A stretch of 64,000 nucleotides of DNA from Methanoculleus marisnigri JR1. GTDB lineage: Archaea > Halobacteriota > Methanomicrobia > Methanomicrobiales > Methanoculleaceae. Positions within the stretch are counted from its first letter, which is position 1. Each line of letters starts with the position of its first letter. Below, in pieces: positions 34,571 through 43,988 of this stretch. The position numbers and the translations under genes are program-made. Under the pieces are notes generated by a model that made no database searches, was not told the DNA's origin, and saw nothing but the letters and a program-made list of their open reading frames with translations. The stretch lies in NCBI RefSeq assembly GCF_000015825.1, contig NC_009051.1:924695-988694 (forward strand), given 5' to 3'.

Positions 34571-35260
34571 CTACCGGTGTCCGTGGTCGAGCGCCCGCCT
34601 GATGTTTCGGTTCGCAAGGATCCAGAGCCCCGGCGTCAGGACCAGGATGAAGACGGCCATGGCGTAGGCGAAGATCTCGGCGGAGAAGAGCAGGAAGTTG
34701 AAGATGCCGTGCAGCACCATCCCGAGCAGAAGTCCCTGAAGGACGATCGTCGGCCGGCGTTCGGCGGCTGTGAACTTGGCCCGGCCGAGGGCGTAGCCCC
34801 ATACGCCGGCAAAGAGCGCGTGCCCCGGAACCGAGAAGATCGCGCGGACGGCGATCGTGCCGAGGGCGAGCGCCGGCGACGTCAGGTATGCCGTAAAGAC
34901 GTAAAGGATGTTTTCGAGCGTTGCGAGACCGAGGGCGGCGGCGGCGGCGTAGACGATGCCGTCCATCGGTTCGTCGAACTCGGTGTTTGGATAGGCGAAC
35001 CGGCGCACAACCGCAAACTTGCCGTACTCCTCGACGATGGGCGCGATGACGGCGCCCATGATCAGCGGGGATACGATGAAGAGGCCGAAGAAGCCTTCGA
35101 CGAAGGCGACGGGGAACGTGACGAGGACGCCGAGGAGGAAGATCTTCACGATCAGCGCCTTTGGTTCGGGCTCGAATTTGTCCCTGCGGTAGAAGTACCA
35201 CGCCCAGAACACCCCCGGCGCCAGCGCCAGGGCAAGGATTACCAGCGGCTCGACGACCAT
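34571..35260 (-). CDS. PrsW-type intramembrane protease family protein
   Basis: This 229-residue membrane protein with about seven hydrophobic segments belongs to the PrsW/CAAX-protease-like group. Motif order fits: APIVEEYGKF (EE motif), ATLENILYV (E-N) and two histidines in VPGHALFAGVWG and LHGIFNFLL. In bacteria PrsW cleaves anti-sigma factors; archaea lack those, so the substrate is unknown. It stands alone next to a tRNA gene. Confidence 0.82.
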   Translation of the reverse strand: MVVEPLVILALALAPGVFWAWYFYRRDKFEPEPKALIVKIFLLGVLVTFPVAFVEGFFGLFIVSPLIMGAVIAPIVEEYGKFAVVRRFAYPNTEFDEPMDGIVYAAAAALGLATLENILYVFTAYLTSPALALGTIAVRAIFSVPGHALFAGVWGYALGRAKFTAAERRPTIVLQGLLLGMVLHGIFNFLLFSAEIFAYAMAVFILVLTPGLWILANRNIRRALDHGHR

Positions 35261-35495
35261 GCTGATCGGGGTTCATGGTTTCGGAGAGGAAGAGTCTTTC
35301 CGTCCACGAGGATTGCCGAGCAATACCTCCTTTGAGAGGAGGATCGTAAGGCTACTGTTCCCTGGCGCGGCGGGAGGCTGGATCTCCCACCACCCGAGCT
35401 TCGCGCTCCTCACTGGCGCTCCATGCCGGGATGTTCTCCTGCCCGGTTATCAGGCACTCGGTTTTCTCCTTTTCAGTGCTCCATCAAAAAAAGGG

Positions 35496-36419
35496 TTATT
35501 CGGGGAGAAGGCGGTACTCCGGGGCGAGCCCCTCGAGCACCAGCAGCCCGTAGTACCGGAAGAAGGTGACGAACGGCACCATGATCAGGAGCACGACCGG
35601 GATGGCGATGATGAGGTAGGGGACGAGGAGAGGGAGGAACGACATGTAGTTTCCGGTCTGGAATGGGCCGAACATGGCTGTCCCAATGAGGACGAAGGGT
35701 ATCGCGGTGACCACCAGCGCGAGGGCGATGAGAATCGTGCAGACGATCCCGGCGATGAAGCCCAGCGTGAGCCTGCCGACGACATAGACGACGATCTGCA
35801 AGAATTTTGCCGAGATCATCCCGATCATCCGTTTCCAGCCCTTGATGGCCCCGCAATCTTCACGGATCATGATCGGGACGACGAAGTCAGTGGTCAGGAG
35901 GAGGATGATCCTGAAAAGGAAGGTTACCCCCATCATGACCGGAATGAACACGTAGAACGGGATCGACGGAACACTGCCGCCCCCCCTCCCGAAACCGAGG
36001 AGCGCGACAAGGAACGCTGTACCGGCGAGGGCCGGGAGCAGCGTGAGGGCGACCTGGAAGAGGAAGAGCCGCACCCCTTTTCCGAGCCGCTCCCGAAAGA
36101 AGCGCCTGATCCGGATGTCTCCGGTCGAGAGCATATCGACGAAGACGAACTGCAACACCGTGCCGATGATCCACCAGAGGAGGGCGATCCCCACCAGTGC
36201 GACGGCGACGATCGGGGGCATGACGGATATGATCGAACCGAGTACAAAAGAAACCACGAGGTATGGGTCAAAGTTGCTCAGTAGATCGAGGCTGCCTCCT
36301 ACGAAGAGTGCAATCACCGTCAGGCGAAGCCAGACCCCTCGTAGAGGCGGCCAGAGCAGCGATTTCGTACGGTCGAAGGTTTCATCCAGCCTGCTGAGGG
36401 CATACATCTCTTCAGGCAT
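35496..36419 (-). CDS. Archaeal multi-spanning membrane protein, paralogue A
   Basis: This 307-residue protein has about six hydrophobic segments. It shares the start pattern ALSRLDETFDRTKSLLWP and the end FFRYYGLLVLEGLAPEYRLL with the neighbour at 36639-37574. The middle contains the shared block VLQFVFVDMLSTGDIRIR. The family is uncharacterised archaeal membrane proteins (DUF4013-like in layout). Function unknown. No gene is visible in the 219-bp spacer between the paralogues. Confidence 0.75.
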   Translation of the reverse strand: MPEEMYALSRLDETFDRTKSLLWPPLRGVWLRLTVIALFVGGSLDLLSNFDPYLVVSFVLGSIISVMPPIVAVALVGIALLWWIIGTVLQFVFVDMLSTGDIRIRRFFRERLGKGVRLFLFQVALTLLPALAGTAFLVALLGFGRGGGSVPSIPFYVFIPVMMGVTFLFRIILLLTTDFVVPIMIREDCGAIKGWKRMIGMISAKFLQIVVYVVGRLTLGFIAGIVCTILIALALVVTAIPFVLIGTAMFGPFQTGNYMSFLPLLVPYLIIAIPVVLLIMVPFVTFFRYYGLLVLEGLAPEYRLLPE

Positions 36420-36638
36420 ACTATAGCGGAGAAAAGGATCTCACTGCTCTTGAAACCTTCTTTTTAACTGGCTGGCTCCTTTCCCTAGTCCGGGCATATG
36501 CCCGCGATTTTTCGGGCAAATAGATTTTTCAACATCGCATTGCAGCCCGTTCACTGCATTATCTCCGTCACCGGCGTCGGGATCATCTGCGGCTCGGTGA
36601 CCGCGTCTCCCGGGGAGAGCACCGTTTGCAAAAAAAAG

Positions 36639-37574
36639 TTATTCGGGGAGGAGACGGTACTCCGGAGCGAGCCCCTCGAGCACCAGCAGCCCGTAGTACC
36701 GGAAGAACGTGACGAACGGCACCGCGATCAGGAGCGCGACCGGGATGGCGATGACGAGGTAGGGGATCAGGAGCGCGAGGAGCAGCACGATGTTCGCCTG
36801 GATTGCGGCGAGGAGCACGATCCCGACGAGCACGAAGGGTATCGCGATGATCAGCAGTGCGAGGATGATCACGACCGCCTGCGCGATCGCGGCGACGAGG
36901 CCAAGCACGAGCCTGGTGACGATGTAGACGACGATCTGCCAGTACTGGCCGGAAATCGTCGCGAAAAGCCGCCGCCACCCCTCGATGACCCCGCAGTCTT
37001 CATGGATCATGATCGGGACGACGAAGTCGGTGGTCAGGAGGAAGACGATCCCGAAGAGGAGGGCCGCGACCAGGATGATCGGGATGAACACGAGGATGAG
37101 TGCAGCACCGCCGATACCCGCCCCCCCGATACCGATAAGCATGAGGATGAACGCCATCATGGCGAGGATCAGGATCAGCGTGAGGGCGACCTGGAAGAGG
37201 AAGAGCCGCACTCCTTTTCCGAGCCGCTCTCCGAAGAAGGGCCTGATGTGGATGTCACCCGCCCGCAACATGTCGACGAAGACGAACTGCAACACCGTGC
37301 CGATGATCCACCAGATGAGAGCGATCGCAAGCACGACGAGGACGAACGCTACAATGAGCGGCGCGATATCGGGGAGGGACTCCGCGAAGCCGGGGGGGAG
37401 GTCGCCCTCTCCGAAGTCATACCCGGAGGTGTTCGGGATACTTACGCCCCCTCCCACGAAGAGCGCAATCAGGGCCAGGCGGAGCCAGACGCCCCATTTT
37501 ATGGGCCAGAGCAGGCTTTTGGTGCGCTGGAAGGCACCATCCAGTCTGCTGAATGCATACGTATCTTCAGCCAT
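36639..37574 (-). CDS. Archaeal multi-spanning membrane protein, paralogue B
   Basis: This 311-residue paralogue of the gene at 35496-36419 has matching first 25 residues, VLQFVFVDMLRAGDIHIR, ERLGKGVRLFLFQVALTL, LLTTDFVVPIMIHEDCG and the C-terminus. The two differ mainly in loop lengths and in the region after the first helix. The pair probably arose by tandem duplication. ATG at 37574 is chosen; a GTG lies three codons upstream. Confidence 0.75.
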   Translation of the reverse strand: MAEDTYAFSRLDGAFQRTKSLLWPIKWGVWLRLALIALFVGGGVSIPNTSGYDFGEGDLPPGFAESLPDIAPLIVAFVLVVLAIALIWWIIGTVLQFVFVDMLRAGDIHIRPFFGERLGKGVRLFLFQVALTLILILAMMAFILMLIGIGGAGIGGAALILVFIPIILVAALLFGIVFLLTTDFVVPIMIHEDCGVIEGWRRLFATISGQYWQIVVYIVTRLVLGLVAAIAQAVVIILALLIIAIPFVLVGIVLLAAIQANIVLLLALLIPYLVIAIPVALLIAVPFVTFFRYYGLLVLEGLAPEYRLLPE

Positions 37575-37726
37575 ATCTCTCACGTAGAAGATGATCTCCG
37601 TCTCATTAAAACCTTCTTTCGCCGGATCTGTTTCAGGTCCCCGGCCGGGCGCTGTACGCTCACGGGTTTTTGAGGAAACCGGTTTTTCAACACCTTAATG
37701 TAGTCCGTTCACCACATATAGAACGA

Positions 37727-38353
37727 ATGATCCCTCTCATGCTTGACCTGACGGGCAGGAGGGTGCTCATATTCGGCGGAGGCGGTGTCGGTGCCCGAAA
37801 GGCTGCGTTCTTTGAGCATGAGGCGGAGGTGACGGTGATCAGCCGTTCGTTCTCGCCGGATCTCGACGGTCTCACGGTCCGGCGGCAGGAAGCCGATCTT
37901 TCGGATCTTTCGGACGAGGCGCTCGGGTTTCTCCTCGCAGGTGCGTTCCTCGCGGTAGCCGCGACGCCGGACCCGAGCCTCAACGACCGTATCGGGAGGC
38001 TGTGCGCCGAGGCCGGCGTTCTCTTCAACAACGCCGCCGGCGAGCCCGGCGACGTCATCATCCCTTCGGTCGTCCGGGGCAGCCGCTATCTGGTCGCGAT
38101 CAGCACCCACGGAAAGAGCCCCGCCGTATCGCGGTACCTCCGTACGAGGCTCGAGGCGGATTACGCAGACCTCGATAAGATGATCGAACTGCAGGAGGAG
38201 GTCCGCTCGATGCTCCGGGAGACCGAACCGGCGCAGGCACAGCGGTCCCGCATCCTCTGGAAGATCCTCTTGGACGACGAGATCCGGGCAGCGCTCGCCA
38301 CCGATTACGGCCGGGCACGCGCACTGGCGATCGAGAGGTACCTGCATGCCTGA
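37727..38353 (+). CDS. Precorrin-2 dehydrogenase / sirohydrochlorin ferrochelatase-type protein (Met8/CysG N-terminal family)
   Basis: This 208-residue protein oxidises precorrin-2 to sirohydrochlorin with NAD, a step toward siroheme, cobalamin and F430. The NAD loop is VLIFGGGGVGARKA near the N-terminus. FNNAAGEPGDVIIPSVVRG and ISTHGKSPAVSRYLR are family marks. It starts the tetrapyrrole operon and overlaps hemA by 8 bp. MIPLMLDLTGRRVLIF is the natural start. Confidence 0.92.
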   Translation: MIPLMLDLTGRRVLIFGGGGVGARKAAFFEHEAEVTVISRSFSPDLDGLTVRRQEADLSDLSDEALGFLLAGAFLAVAATPDPSLNDRIGRLCAEAGVLFNNAAGEPGDVIIPSVVRGSRYLVAISTHGKSPAVSRYLRTRLEADYADLDKMIELQEEVRSMLRETEPAQAQRSRILWKILLDDEIRAALATDYGRARALAIERYLHA

Positions 38354-39617
38354 ACTGTTCACCATCCCCCTCGCGCTTGCGGGGATCAGCCACCACGCCG
38401 CGGACATCGCCACGCTCGAGGCGTTCCGGTTCCCCGACGAGGCGGCGTTCCTCCATGAGGCGCGGGAACGGTTCCGGGGCGTGCTCCTGCTCCAGACCTG
38501 CAACCGCATCGAGGTGCTGGTGCAGGGCGACGCACGGAGTCTTGAAGGGTTCCTGCAGGAGAAGGGCAGGCACGGCTTTACGGTCATCGAGGGCGAGGCC
38601 GTGCCCCGCCACCTCCTGGAACTGGCCGCAGGCATCGACTCGCTGATCGTCGGGGAAGACCAGATCCTCGGGCAGCTCAAGCAGGCGCTCGCGGCCGCGG
38701 AGGAGGCAGGAACCTGCTGTAGCGCCATCGGGCTTTGCATCAAGAAGGCAGTGCACGCGGGAGTCCGTGTCCGGCGCCAGACGCAGATCAACCGGGGAGC
38801 GGTCTCGGTCGGCTCCGCAGCCGTGACGCTCGCGGAGAACCTCCTCGGCACCCTGCGCGACCGGCACATTCTGGTCGTCGGGAGCGGGGAGATGGGCGTT
38901 CTGGTGGCGCAGGCGCTCGCCGCCAGGGGTCTCACGGCCATCTACGTCGCCAACAGGACCTATGAGCGCGCCGTGATGCTCGCGGATAAGATCGGTGGAC
39001 GCGCGGTCAATTTCAAGGATCTCTACCGTTACATCGCGCTCTCCGACGTCGTCATCTCCTGCACCGCCGCACCGCACCCGGTCATCCGGACGGAGGATAT
39101 CCGGGCGGTGATGGAGGAGCGACTCTGGCCGCTCGATACTCACCCCCGCCACCTGATCCTCATCGACATCGCCCAGCCCCGCGATGTCGAGGAAGGGGTG
39201 CGGTCGATCGAAGGCGTGCACCTCTTCACCATCGACGACCTCAGAAACGTCAACGACGCAACCATGGAGTCCCGGAGGAGCGAGGCGGATCGCGCACGGG
39301 GGATCATCGACGAGGAGGCCGAACACTTCGTCCGGCTCCTCCGCCGGGCGGCGGCCGACGAGACGCTCGCACTCCTCTACACCTGGGCGGAGTCGATCCG
39401 GGCGCGTGAACGCGACCGGGCGCTCGCACGCCTGAGGGAGAGGGACGACCGCACGGCGGAGGTCATTGACGACCTGACGCATGCGCTCACCAATAAAATC
39501 CTCTCGGACGTGACGACGGCAATCCGTGCGTGTGCGGAGTGCGGCGATATAACAACGGCAGAAGCCCTGATGAGGGCGATTACCCGGGGAGAACCATGTT
39601 TCCAGAACGAAGAATGA
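38346..39617 (+). CDS. hemA: Glutamyl-tRNA reductase
   Basis: HemA reduces glutamyl-tRNA to glutamate 1-semialdehyde, the entry step to tetrapyrroles. The 423-residue protein has the catalytic cysteine C52 in LLLQTCNRIEV, SLIVGEDQILGQLKQA, and the NADPH loop VVGSGEMGVLVAQAL. It ends with a helical dimerisation domain. It overlaps both neighbours, which implies coupled translation. Confidence 0.97.
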   Translation: MPELFTIPLALAGISHHAADIATLEAFRFPDEAAFLHEARERFRGVLLLQTCNRIEVLVQGDARSLEGFLQEKGRHGFTVIEGEAVPRHLLELAAGIDSLIVGEDQILGQLKQALAAAEEAGTCCSAIGLCIKKAVHAGVRVRRQTQINRGAVSVGSAAVTLAENLLGTLRDRHILVVGSGEMGVLVAQALAARGLTAIYVANRTYERAVMLADKIGGRAVNFKDLYRYIALSDVVISCTAAPHPVIRTEDIRAVMEERLWPLDTHPRHLILIDIAQPRDVEEGVRSIEGVHLFTIDDLRNVNDATMESRRSEADRARGIIDEEAEHFVRLLRRAAADETLALLYTWAESIRARERDRALARLRERDDRTAEVIDDLTHALTNKILSDVTTAIRACAECGDITTAEALMRAITRGEPCFQNEE

Positions 39618-40579
39618 GACGGATGCGGCGGCGGATTATCCAGCCGCTCCTCCGCGAAACCGAACTGCGAAAGACCGACCTCATTGCGCCGGTCTTCGTG
39701 GACGAATCGATCAGTGCACCGCTTCCGGTCGCCTCGATGCCGGGGCAGTTCCGCCACCCGACGGACGACGTCGCCGACTATTGCGAGCGCCTCCGGGCTG
39801 CCGGCATCCGGGCGGTGCTCCTCTTCGGGGTTCCGGCCGCAAAGGACGGCGAGGCGACCGAAGCCTACGCGGCGGACGGCGTCGTCCAGCGTGCCGTCCG
39901 CAATATCAAGGAGCGGTTGCCGGAGATCGTCGTCATCACCGACGTCTGCGCCTGCGAGTACACCGACCACGGCCACTGTGGCATCGTGGGAGAGACCGCC
40001 GACGGCCCCGACCTCCTAAACGACCCCTCGCTCGAACTGATGGCGCAAATAGCCGTCTCCCACGCACGGAGCGGCGCCGATATCGTCGCGCCGTCGTGCA
40101 TGCTCGACGGGATGGTTCGCGCGATCCGGCAGGCTCTCGACGCCGCCGGATACCAGGACGTCCTGATCATGTCCTACTCCTCGAAGTTCGCGAGCGCTCT
40201 CTACGGGCCGTTCCGCGACGCGGCGGACTCGGGGTTCAGTTTCGGCGACCGGACGACCTACCAGATCTGCCCGGGCAACGCACGGGAGGCGGTGATGGAG
40301 TCGGAGCTCGACATGGCCGAAGGGGCGGATATCCTGATGGTCAAGCCCGCGGGGGCCTACCTCGACATCCTCGCGGCCGTCACGGGGTTCGGACTGCCGG
40401 TCGCGGCCTACCAGGTCAGCGGTGAGTACGCGATGATCAAGGCCGCCGCAGAACGCGGGTGGCTGGACGAGCGGGCGGTCGCCATCGAGACCCTCACCGC
40501 CATCAAGCGTGCCGGGGCCGACCTGATCATCACCTACTTTGCAGAAGACGCGGCGAGGTGGCTCGATGAAGAGCAGTGA
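39596..40579 (+). CDS. hemB: Delta-aminolevulinic acid dehydratase (porphobilinogen synthase)
   Basis: HemB joins two aminolevulinates into porphobilinogen. The 327-residue protein has the zinc-type cysteine cluster [14 protein letters not shown] and the two active-site lysines in SYSSKFAS and [10 protein letters not shown]. The ATG at 39596 has GGGGAGA upstream and overlaps hemA by 22 bp. A second ATG at 39614 would overlap only by ATGA and cannot be excluded. Confidence 0.96.
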   Translation: MFPERRMRRMRRRIIQPLLRETELRKTDLIAPVFVDESISAPLPVASMPGQFRHPTDDVADYCERLRAAGIRAVLLFGVPAAKDGEATEAYAADGVVQRAVRNIKERLPEIVVITDVCACEYTDHGHCGIVGETADGPDLLNDPSLELMAQIAVSHARSGADIVAPSCMLDGMVRAIRQALDAAGYQDVLIMSYSSKFASALYGPFRDAADSGFSFGDRTTYQICPGNAREAVMESELDMAEGADILMVKPAGAYLDILAAVTGFGLPVAAYQVSGEYAMIKAAAERGWLDERAVAIETLTAIKRAGADLIITYFAEDAARWLDEEQ

Positions 40580-41813
40580 ACTCTTTAATCGTGCAAAAAC
40601 CCTGATGCCGGGCGGGGTCAGCAGCCCGGTGCGGGCGATCAAGCCGTATCCGTTCTACGTGGAGCGCGCCGCGGGTTCGCACCTTACAACCGTCGACGGT
40701 GCCGACCTCATCGACTGCTGCCTCGGCTACGGCCCCCTCATCCTCGGGCACGCCCACCCGGAAGTCCGGGAGGCGATCGAGCGCCAGCTCGAGAAGGGGT
40801 GGCTCTACGGTACACCGACGCCGCTCGAGCTCGACCTTGCGGGCATCATCACCGGCGACCATCCTGCGGTCGAGATGGTCCGTTTCGTCTCGTCGGGCTC
40901 CGAAGCGACGATGGCCGCGATCCGGCTCGCCCGCGGCTACACGGGCAAGCAGGATATCATCAAGATCGAGGGCGGGTTCCACGGCGCCCACGACGCGGTC
41001 CTCGTCAAGGCCGGGTCGGGGGCGACGACCCTCGGGGTGCCCGACTCTGCGGGCGTCCTCGCAGATCTCACGGCGCACACCCGGCAGGTCCCCTACAACG
41101 ATACGGAGGCGCTGGAAGCCCTCCTCGCCGGAAACGACGACGTCGCCGCGTTCATCCTCGAGCCGGTCATGGGGAACGTCGGCCCGGTCCTCCCCGATGA
41201 CGGCTACCTCGCCGACGTCCGGGAGATCACCGCCGCCCACGACGTCCTCCTCATCCTCGACGAGGTGATCACCGGCTACCGGGCCGGGATCGGCGGCGCG
41301 GAGGTGCTCTACGATGTAAAGCCGGATCTCGCCACGTTCGGCAAGATCATCGGCGGCGGCCTCCCCATCGGGGCGTTTGGGGGGCGGTGCGATATCATGG
41401 AACTGGTCGCTCCCGCAGGACCCGTCTACCAGGCCGGCACGTTCAGCGGCAACCCGGCAAGCCTCGCGGCGGGGTACGCGACCCTCCGCCACCTTCACGA
41501 CCACCCGGAGATCTACCGGCGGCTCGACGACGCTACGCGGGCGATCGGGGAGGCCGCCGCGGATGCGGGCAAGGGAACATTCGTCAGGATAGGCTCGCTC
41601 TTCAAGCACTTCTTCCGGGACGCGGCCCCGCGGGACTACCGTGAGGTCAAGGAGTGCGACACAGAGGCATTCTCGCGGTTCTGGAAGGCGATGCTCGAGG
41701 CCGGGATCTTCCTCCCGCCGTCGCAGTTCGAGACGAACTTCCTCTCGGCCGCACACACAACGCAGGACATCAAACAGATAGCGGAGGCATACGGATCATG
41801 TCTCTTCGCATAG
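40566..41813 (+). CDS. hemL: Glutamate-1-semialdehyde 2,1-aminomutase
   Basis: HemL is the PLP enzyme that turns glutamate 1-semialdehyde into aminolevulinate. The 415-residue protein has the start [34 protein letters not shown], and DEVITGYR. The PLP lysine is at about residue 260 in [18 protein letters not shown]. It overlaps hemB by 14 bp and hemC by 16 bp. Confidence 0.97.
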   Translation: MKSSELFNRAKTLMPGGVSSPVRAIKPYPFYVERAAGSHLTTVDGADLIDCCLGYGPLILGHAHPEVREAIERQLEKGWLYGTPTPLELDLAGIITGDHPAVEMVRFVSSGSEATMAAIRLARGYTGKQDIIKIEGGFHGAHDAVLVKAGSGATTLGVPDSAGVLADLTAHTRQVPYNDTEALEALLAGNDDVAAFILEPVMGNVGPVLPDDGYLADVREITAAHDVLLILDEVITGYRAGIGGAEVLYDVKPDLATFGKIIGGGLPIGAFGGRCDIMELVAPAGPVYQAGTFSGNPASLAAGYATLRHLHDHPEIYRRLDDATRAIGEAAADAGKGTFVRIGSLFKHFFRDAAPRDYREVKECDTEAFSRFWKAMLEAGIFLPPSQFETNFLSAAHTTQDIKQIAEAYGSCLFA

Positions 41814-42682
41814 GCACACGGGGAAGCGCTCTCGCGCTTGCGCAGACGAACAAGGTGGTCGGCATGCTCGCCGACCGGGGCATCGAGGCGGAGGTCGTCA
41901 CGATCGCGACCGAGGGCGACACCGCGACCGGGGTCCCGCTCCACGCCATCGGGGGGCAGGGGGTCTTCGTCCGGGCACTCGACGACGCGATCCTCCGCGG
42001 CGAGATCGACGCCGCGGTGCACAGCATGAAAGACATCCCCGCGGCCCGCCCGGCGGGGCTCGTCTGCTGCGCGGTGCTCGAGCGGGACTCGCCCGCCGAT
42101 TTCCTGGTACACGAGTGCCCCCTCGATGCGGTCTCTGTCATCGGGTCGTCGAGCACCCGGCGCTGCGCCCAGCTCCTCCGCGACGCCCCGGCGCTTGAGG
42201 TGAAGCAGCTCCGCGGGAACGTCGATACCCGGTTACGGAAGCTCCGCGAGGGGCAGTACGACGCCATCGTGCTCGCGGAGGCGGGCCTCCAGCGCCTCGG
42301 GCTCACGCTGCCGGGAGAGCCCCTCCCCACCGACCGGTTCGTCCCGTCCCCGAACCAGGGAACCATCGCAGTCGTCTGCCGGGACGACCCGGCCGTCGCC
42401 GGCGCCTTCGCGGCGCTCGACCACGCGCCGACCCGCCTCGACGTCGAGATCGAGCGTGCCGTCATGGAGGAGGTCGGCGGCGGGTGCTTCACCCCGCAGG
42501 GGATCTACTGCCGGAACGGGAACCTGATCGCCGAGGTGCTTGCGCTCGACGGCTCCCGGTGGGAGCGGATCGAGCGGCACGTCGCGACCGTCGGCGAAGC
42601 CCGGGAGTGGGGGCGGGCGCTGCGCGTGCAGGCGGCCTCCCTGATTCGTGAGGCTCATGCGGCACTGGGGATAAAACCATGA
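41798..42682 (+). CDS. hemC: Hydroxymethylbilane synthase (porphobilinogen deaminase)
   Basis: HemC polymerises four porphobilinogens into hydroxymethylbilane. The 294-residue protein starts [16 protein letters not shown], with [19 protein letters not shown] and [12 protein letters not shown]. The dipyrromethane cysteine is C230 in GGGCFTPQG. Its product normally goes to uroporphyrinogen-III synthase (HemD), which is not encoded in the window. Confidence 0.97.
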   Translation: MSLRIGTRGSALALAQTNKVVGMLADRGIEAEVVTIATEGDTATGVPLHAIGGQGVFVRALDDAILRGEIDAAVHSMKDIPAARPAGLVCCAVLERDSPADFLVHECPLDAVSVIGSSSTRRCAQLLRDAPALEVKQLRGNVDTRLRKLREGQYDAIVLAEAGLQRLGLTLPGEPLPTDRFVPSPNQGTIAVVCRDDPAVAGAFAALDHAPTRLDVEIERAVMEEVGGGCFTPQGIYCRNGNLIAEVLALDGSRWERIERHVATVGEAREWGRALRVQAASLIREAHAALGIKP

Positions 42683-43416
42683 CAGGAAAAGCGTATCTCG
42701 TGGGGTCCGGCCCGGGCGGGCTCGGCCTCATGACGATAAGGGCCCGCGAGGTGATCGACAGTGCGGACGTGATCCTCTACGACCAGCTCCCGGGCGAGGA
42801 GATCCTTGCAACCCTCCCGCGGGACGCCGAGCTCGTCGACTGCGGGAAGTACGGCGGCAGCCACACCCTCGAGCAGGACGAGATCGAGGCGCTGATGGTC
42901 GAGCGGGTCAGGGCAGGCAAAACGGTCGTGCGCCTGAAAGGCGGCGACCCCTTCCTCTTCGGCCGCGGGGGAGAGGAGGTCGAGACCCTCCGGGAGCACG
43001 GCATCGCCGTCGAGGTGGTGCCGGGAGTCACGAGCGCCATCGCCGTCCCGGAGATGGTCGGCATCCCGGTCACCCACCGGAAATATGCGTCGCAGGCGAC
43101 GTTCATCACCGGCCACGAAGACCCCACGAAACCCGAGTCCGCCCTCGACTGGGAGGTTCTGGCCCGGGTGAAGGGGACCCTCGTCATCCTGATGGGCGTA
43201 AAGAATCTCCCGGCCATCGCGGCGGCCCTCACCGCGAACGGCAAGGACCCCGCAACCCCGGTCGCGATCATCGAGCGGGGGCTCCGGCCGGACCAGCGCG
43301 TGACGGTCGGGACACTTGCGGATATCGCCGATAAAGCCCGCACCGCAGGCGTCCGGCCCCCGGCAGTGATCGTCATCGGCGGGGTTGTGGAACTGTATGA
43401 GGGGTTTGAGAGGTGA
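42679..43416 (+). CDS. cobA: Uroporphyrinogen-III C-methyltransferase (SUMT)
   Basis: CobA methylates uroporphyrinogen III twice to precorrin-2, the branch point to siroheme, corrinoids and F430. The 245-residue protein has GSGPGGLGLMTIRA, VRLKGGDPFLFGRGGEE, VVPGVTSAIAVP and GTLVILMGV, all family motifs. It is a single-domain form without fused HemD. It ends the operon; a T-run at 43438-43443 is a probable terminator. Confidence 0.96.
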   Translation: MTGKAYLVGSGPGGLGLMTIRAREVIDSADVILYDQLPGEEILATLPRDAELVDCGKYGGSHTLEQDEIEALMVERVRAGKTVVRLKGGDPFLFGRGGEEVETLREHGIAVEVVPGVTSAIAVPEMVGIPVTHRKYASQATFITGHEDPTKPESALDWEVLARVKGTLVILMGVKNLPAIAAALTANGKDPATPVAIIERGLRPDQRVTVGTLADIADKARTAGVRPPAVIVIGGVVELYEGFER

Positions 43417-43436
43417 AACGGATTCCATATCCTCCT

Positions 43437-43444
43437 CTTTTTTG
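43437..43444 (+). terminator. Oligo-T terminator of the tetrapyrrole operon
   Basis: CCTCCTCTTTTTTGCAC follows the cobA stop by about 20 bp, with six consecutive T residues, the usual archaeal terminator form. Confidence 0.5.
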
Positions 43445-43591
43445 CACAGTTTGAACGCTCAGTGAACAATGGATTTTTGCGCACCATCGCCACTTGTAAA
43501 TGCTTCGTGTTCTCTTCTGCTTCTGCCCTTCGGCCAGTCGCCAGTCCAAGACCTTCGGTCTTCTCCAGCGATGTCCCCACGGGACATCGCC

Positions 43592-43738
43592 TATCGCCAC
43601 GCACTGCCCCCGCCCCGCAGGAAGGGGGAGGAGCGCGAAGCGCGGGTGGGGTGGGGTGACGAGAAGTACAGATCTTTGAGAGTTGAGACAGGGGAGGGGG
43701 CATGCCCCCTCCCCGTCAGCCCCTCCCCCAAGGCGATA
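43592..43738. repeat. Palindromic intergenic element, copy 3 (core)
   Basis: The core runs from TATCGCC to GGCGATA (inverted ends) and contains the hairpin GCGC-GAA-GCGC and a perfect 24-bp palindrome at 43691-43714 (G-rich arm, centre GCATGC, C-rich arm). To the left, 43526-43590 holds hairpin units including GAAGACC-like CTTCGG stems and GATGTCCC-CAC-GGGACATC. To the right is CCCACGGTCCAG. No gene is supported in 43417-43988. Confidence 0.75.
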
Positions 43739-43988
43739 CTCCCACGGTCCAGTGCATGGGGCTCTCTCTGAGTCCAACAGTTCTGTGTTAGGGGGTCGTA
43801 ATTACACTGCCGGAGCTCATGTTATCGGAGACCATACTATTCCCGTTAAACTCCAGTACCTGCTCCATTACCATGGACAAAAAACCCGCCCCCACCCTGC
43901 AGGAAAAAATCTTCCTCCCCCTGCACCACACCCCCGCAACCGGAATACTCTTTTCTCCCCATGCGTTTATTCTCATACGAGGATTACC

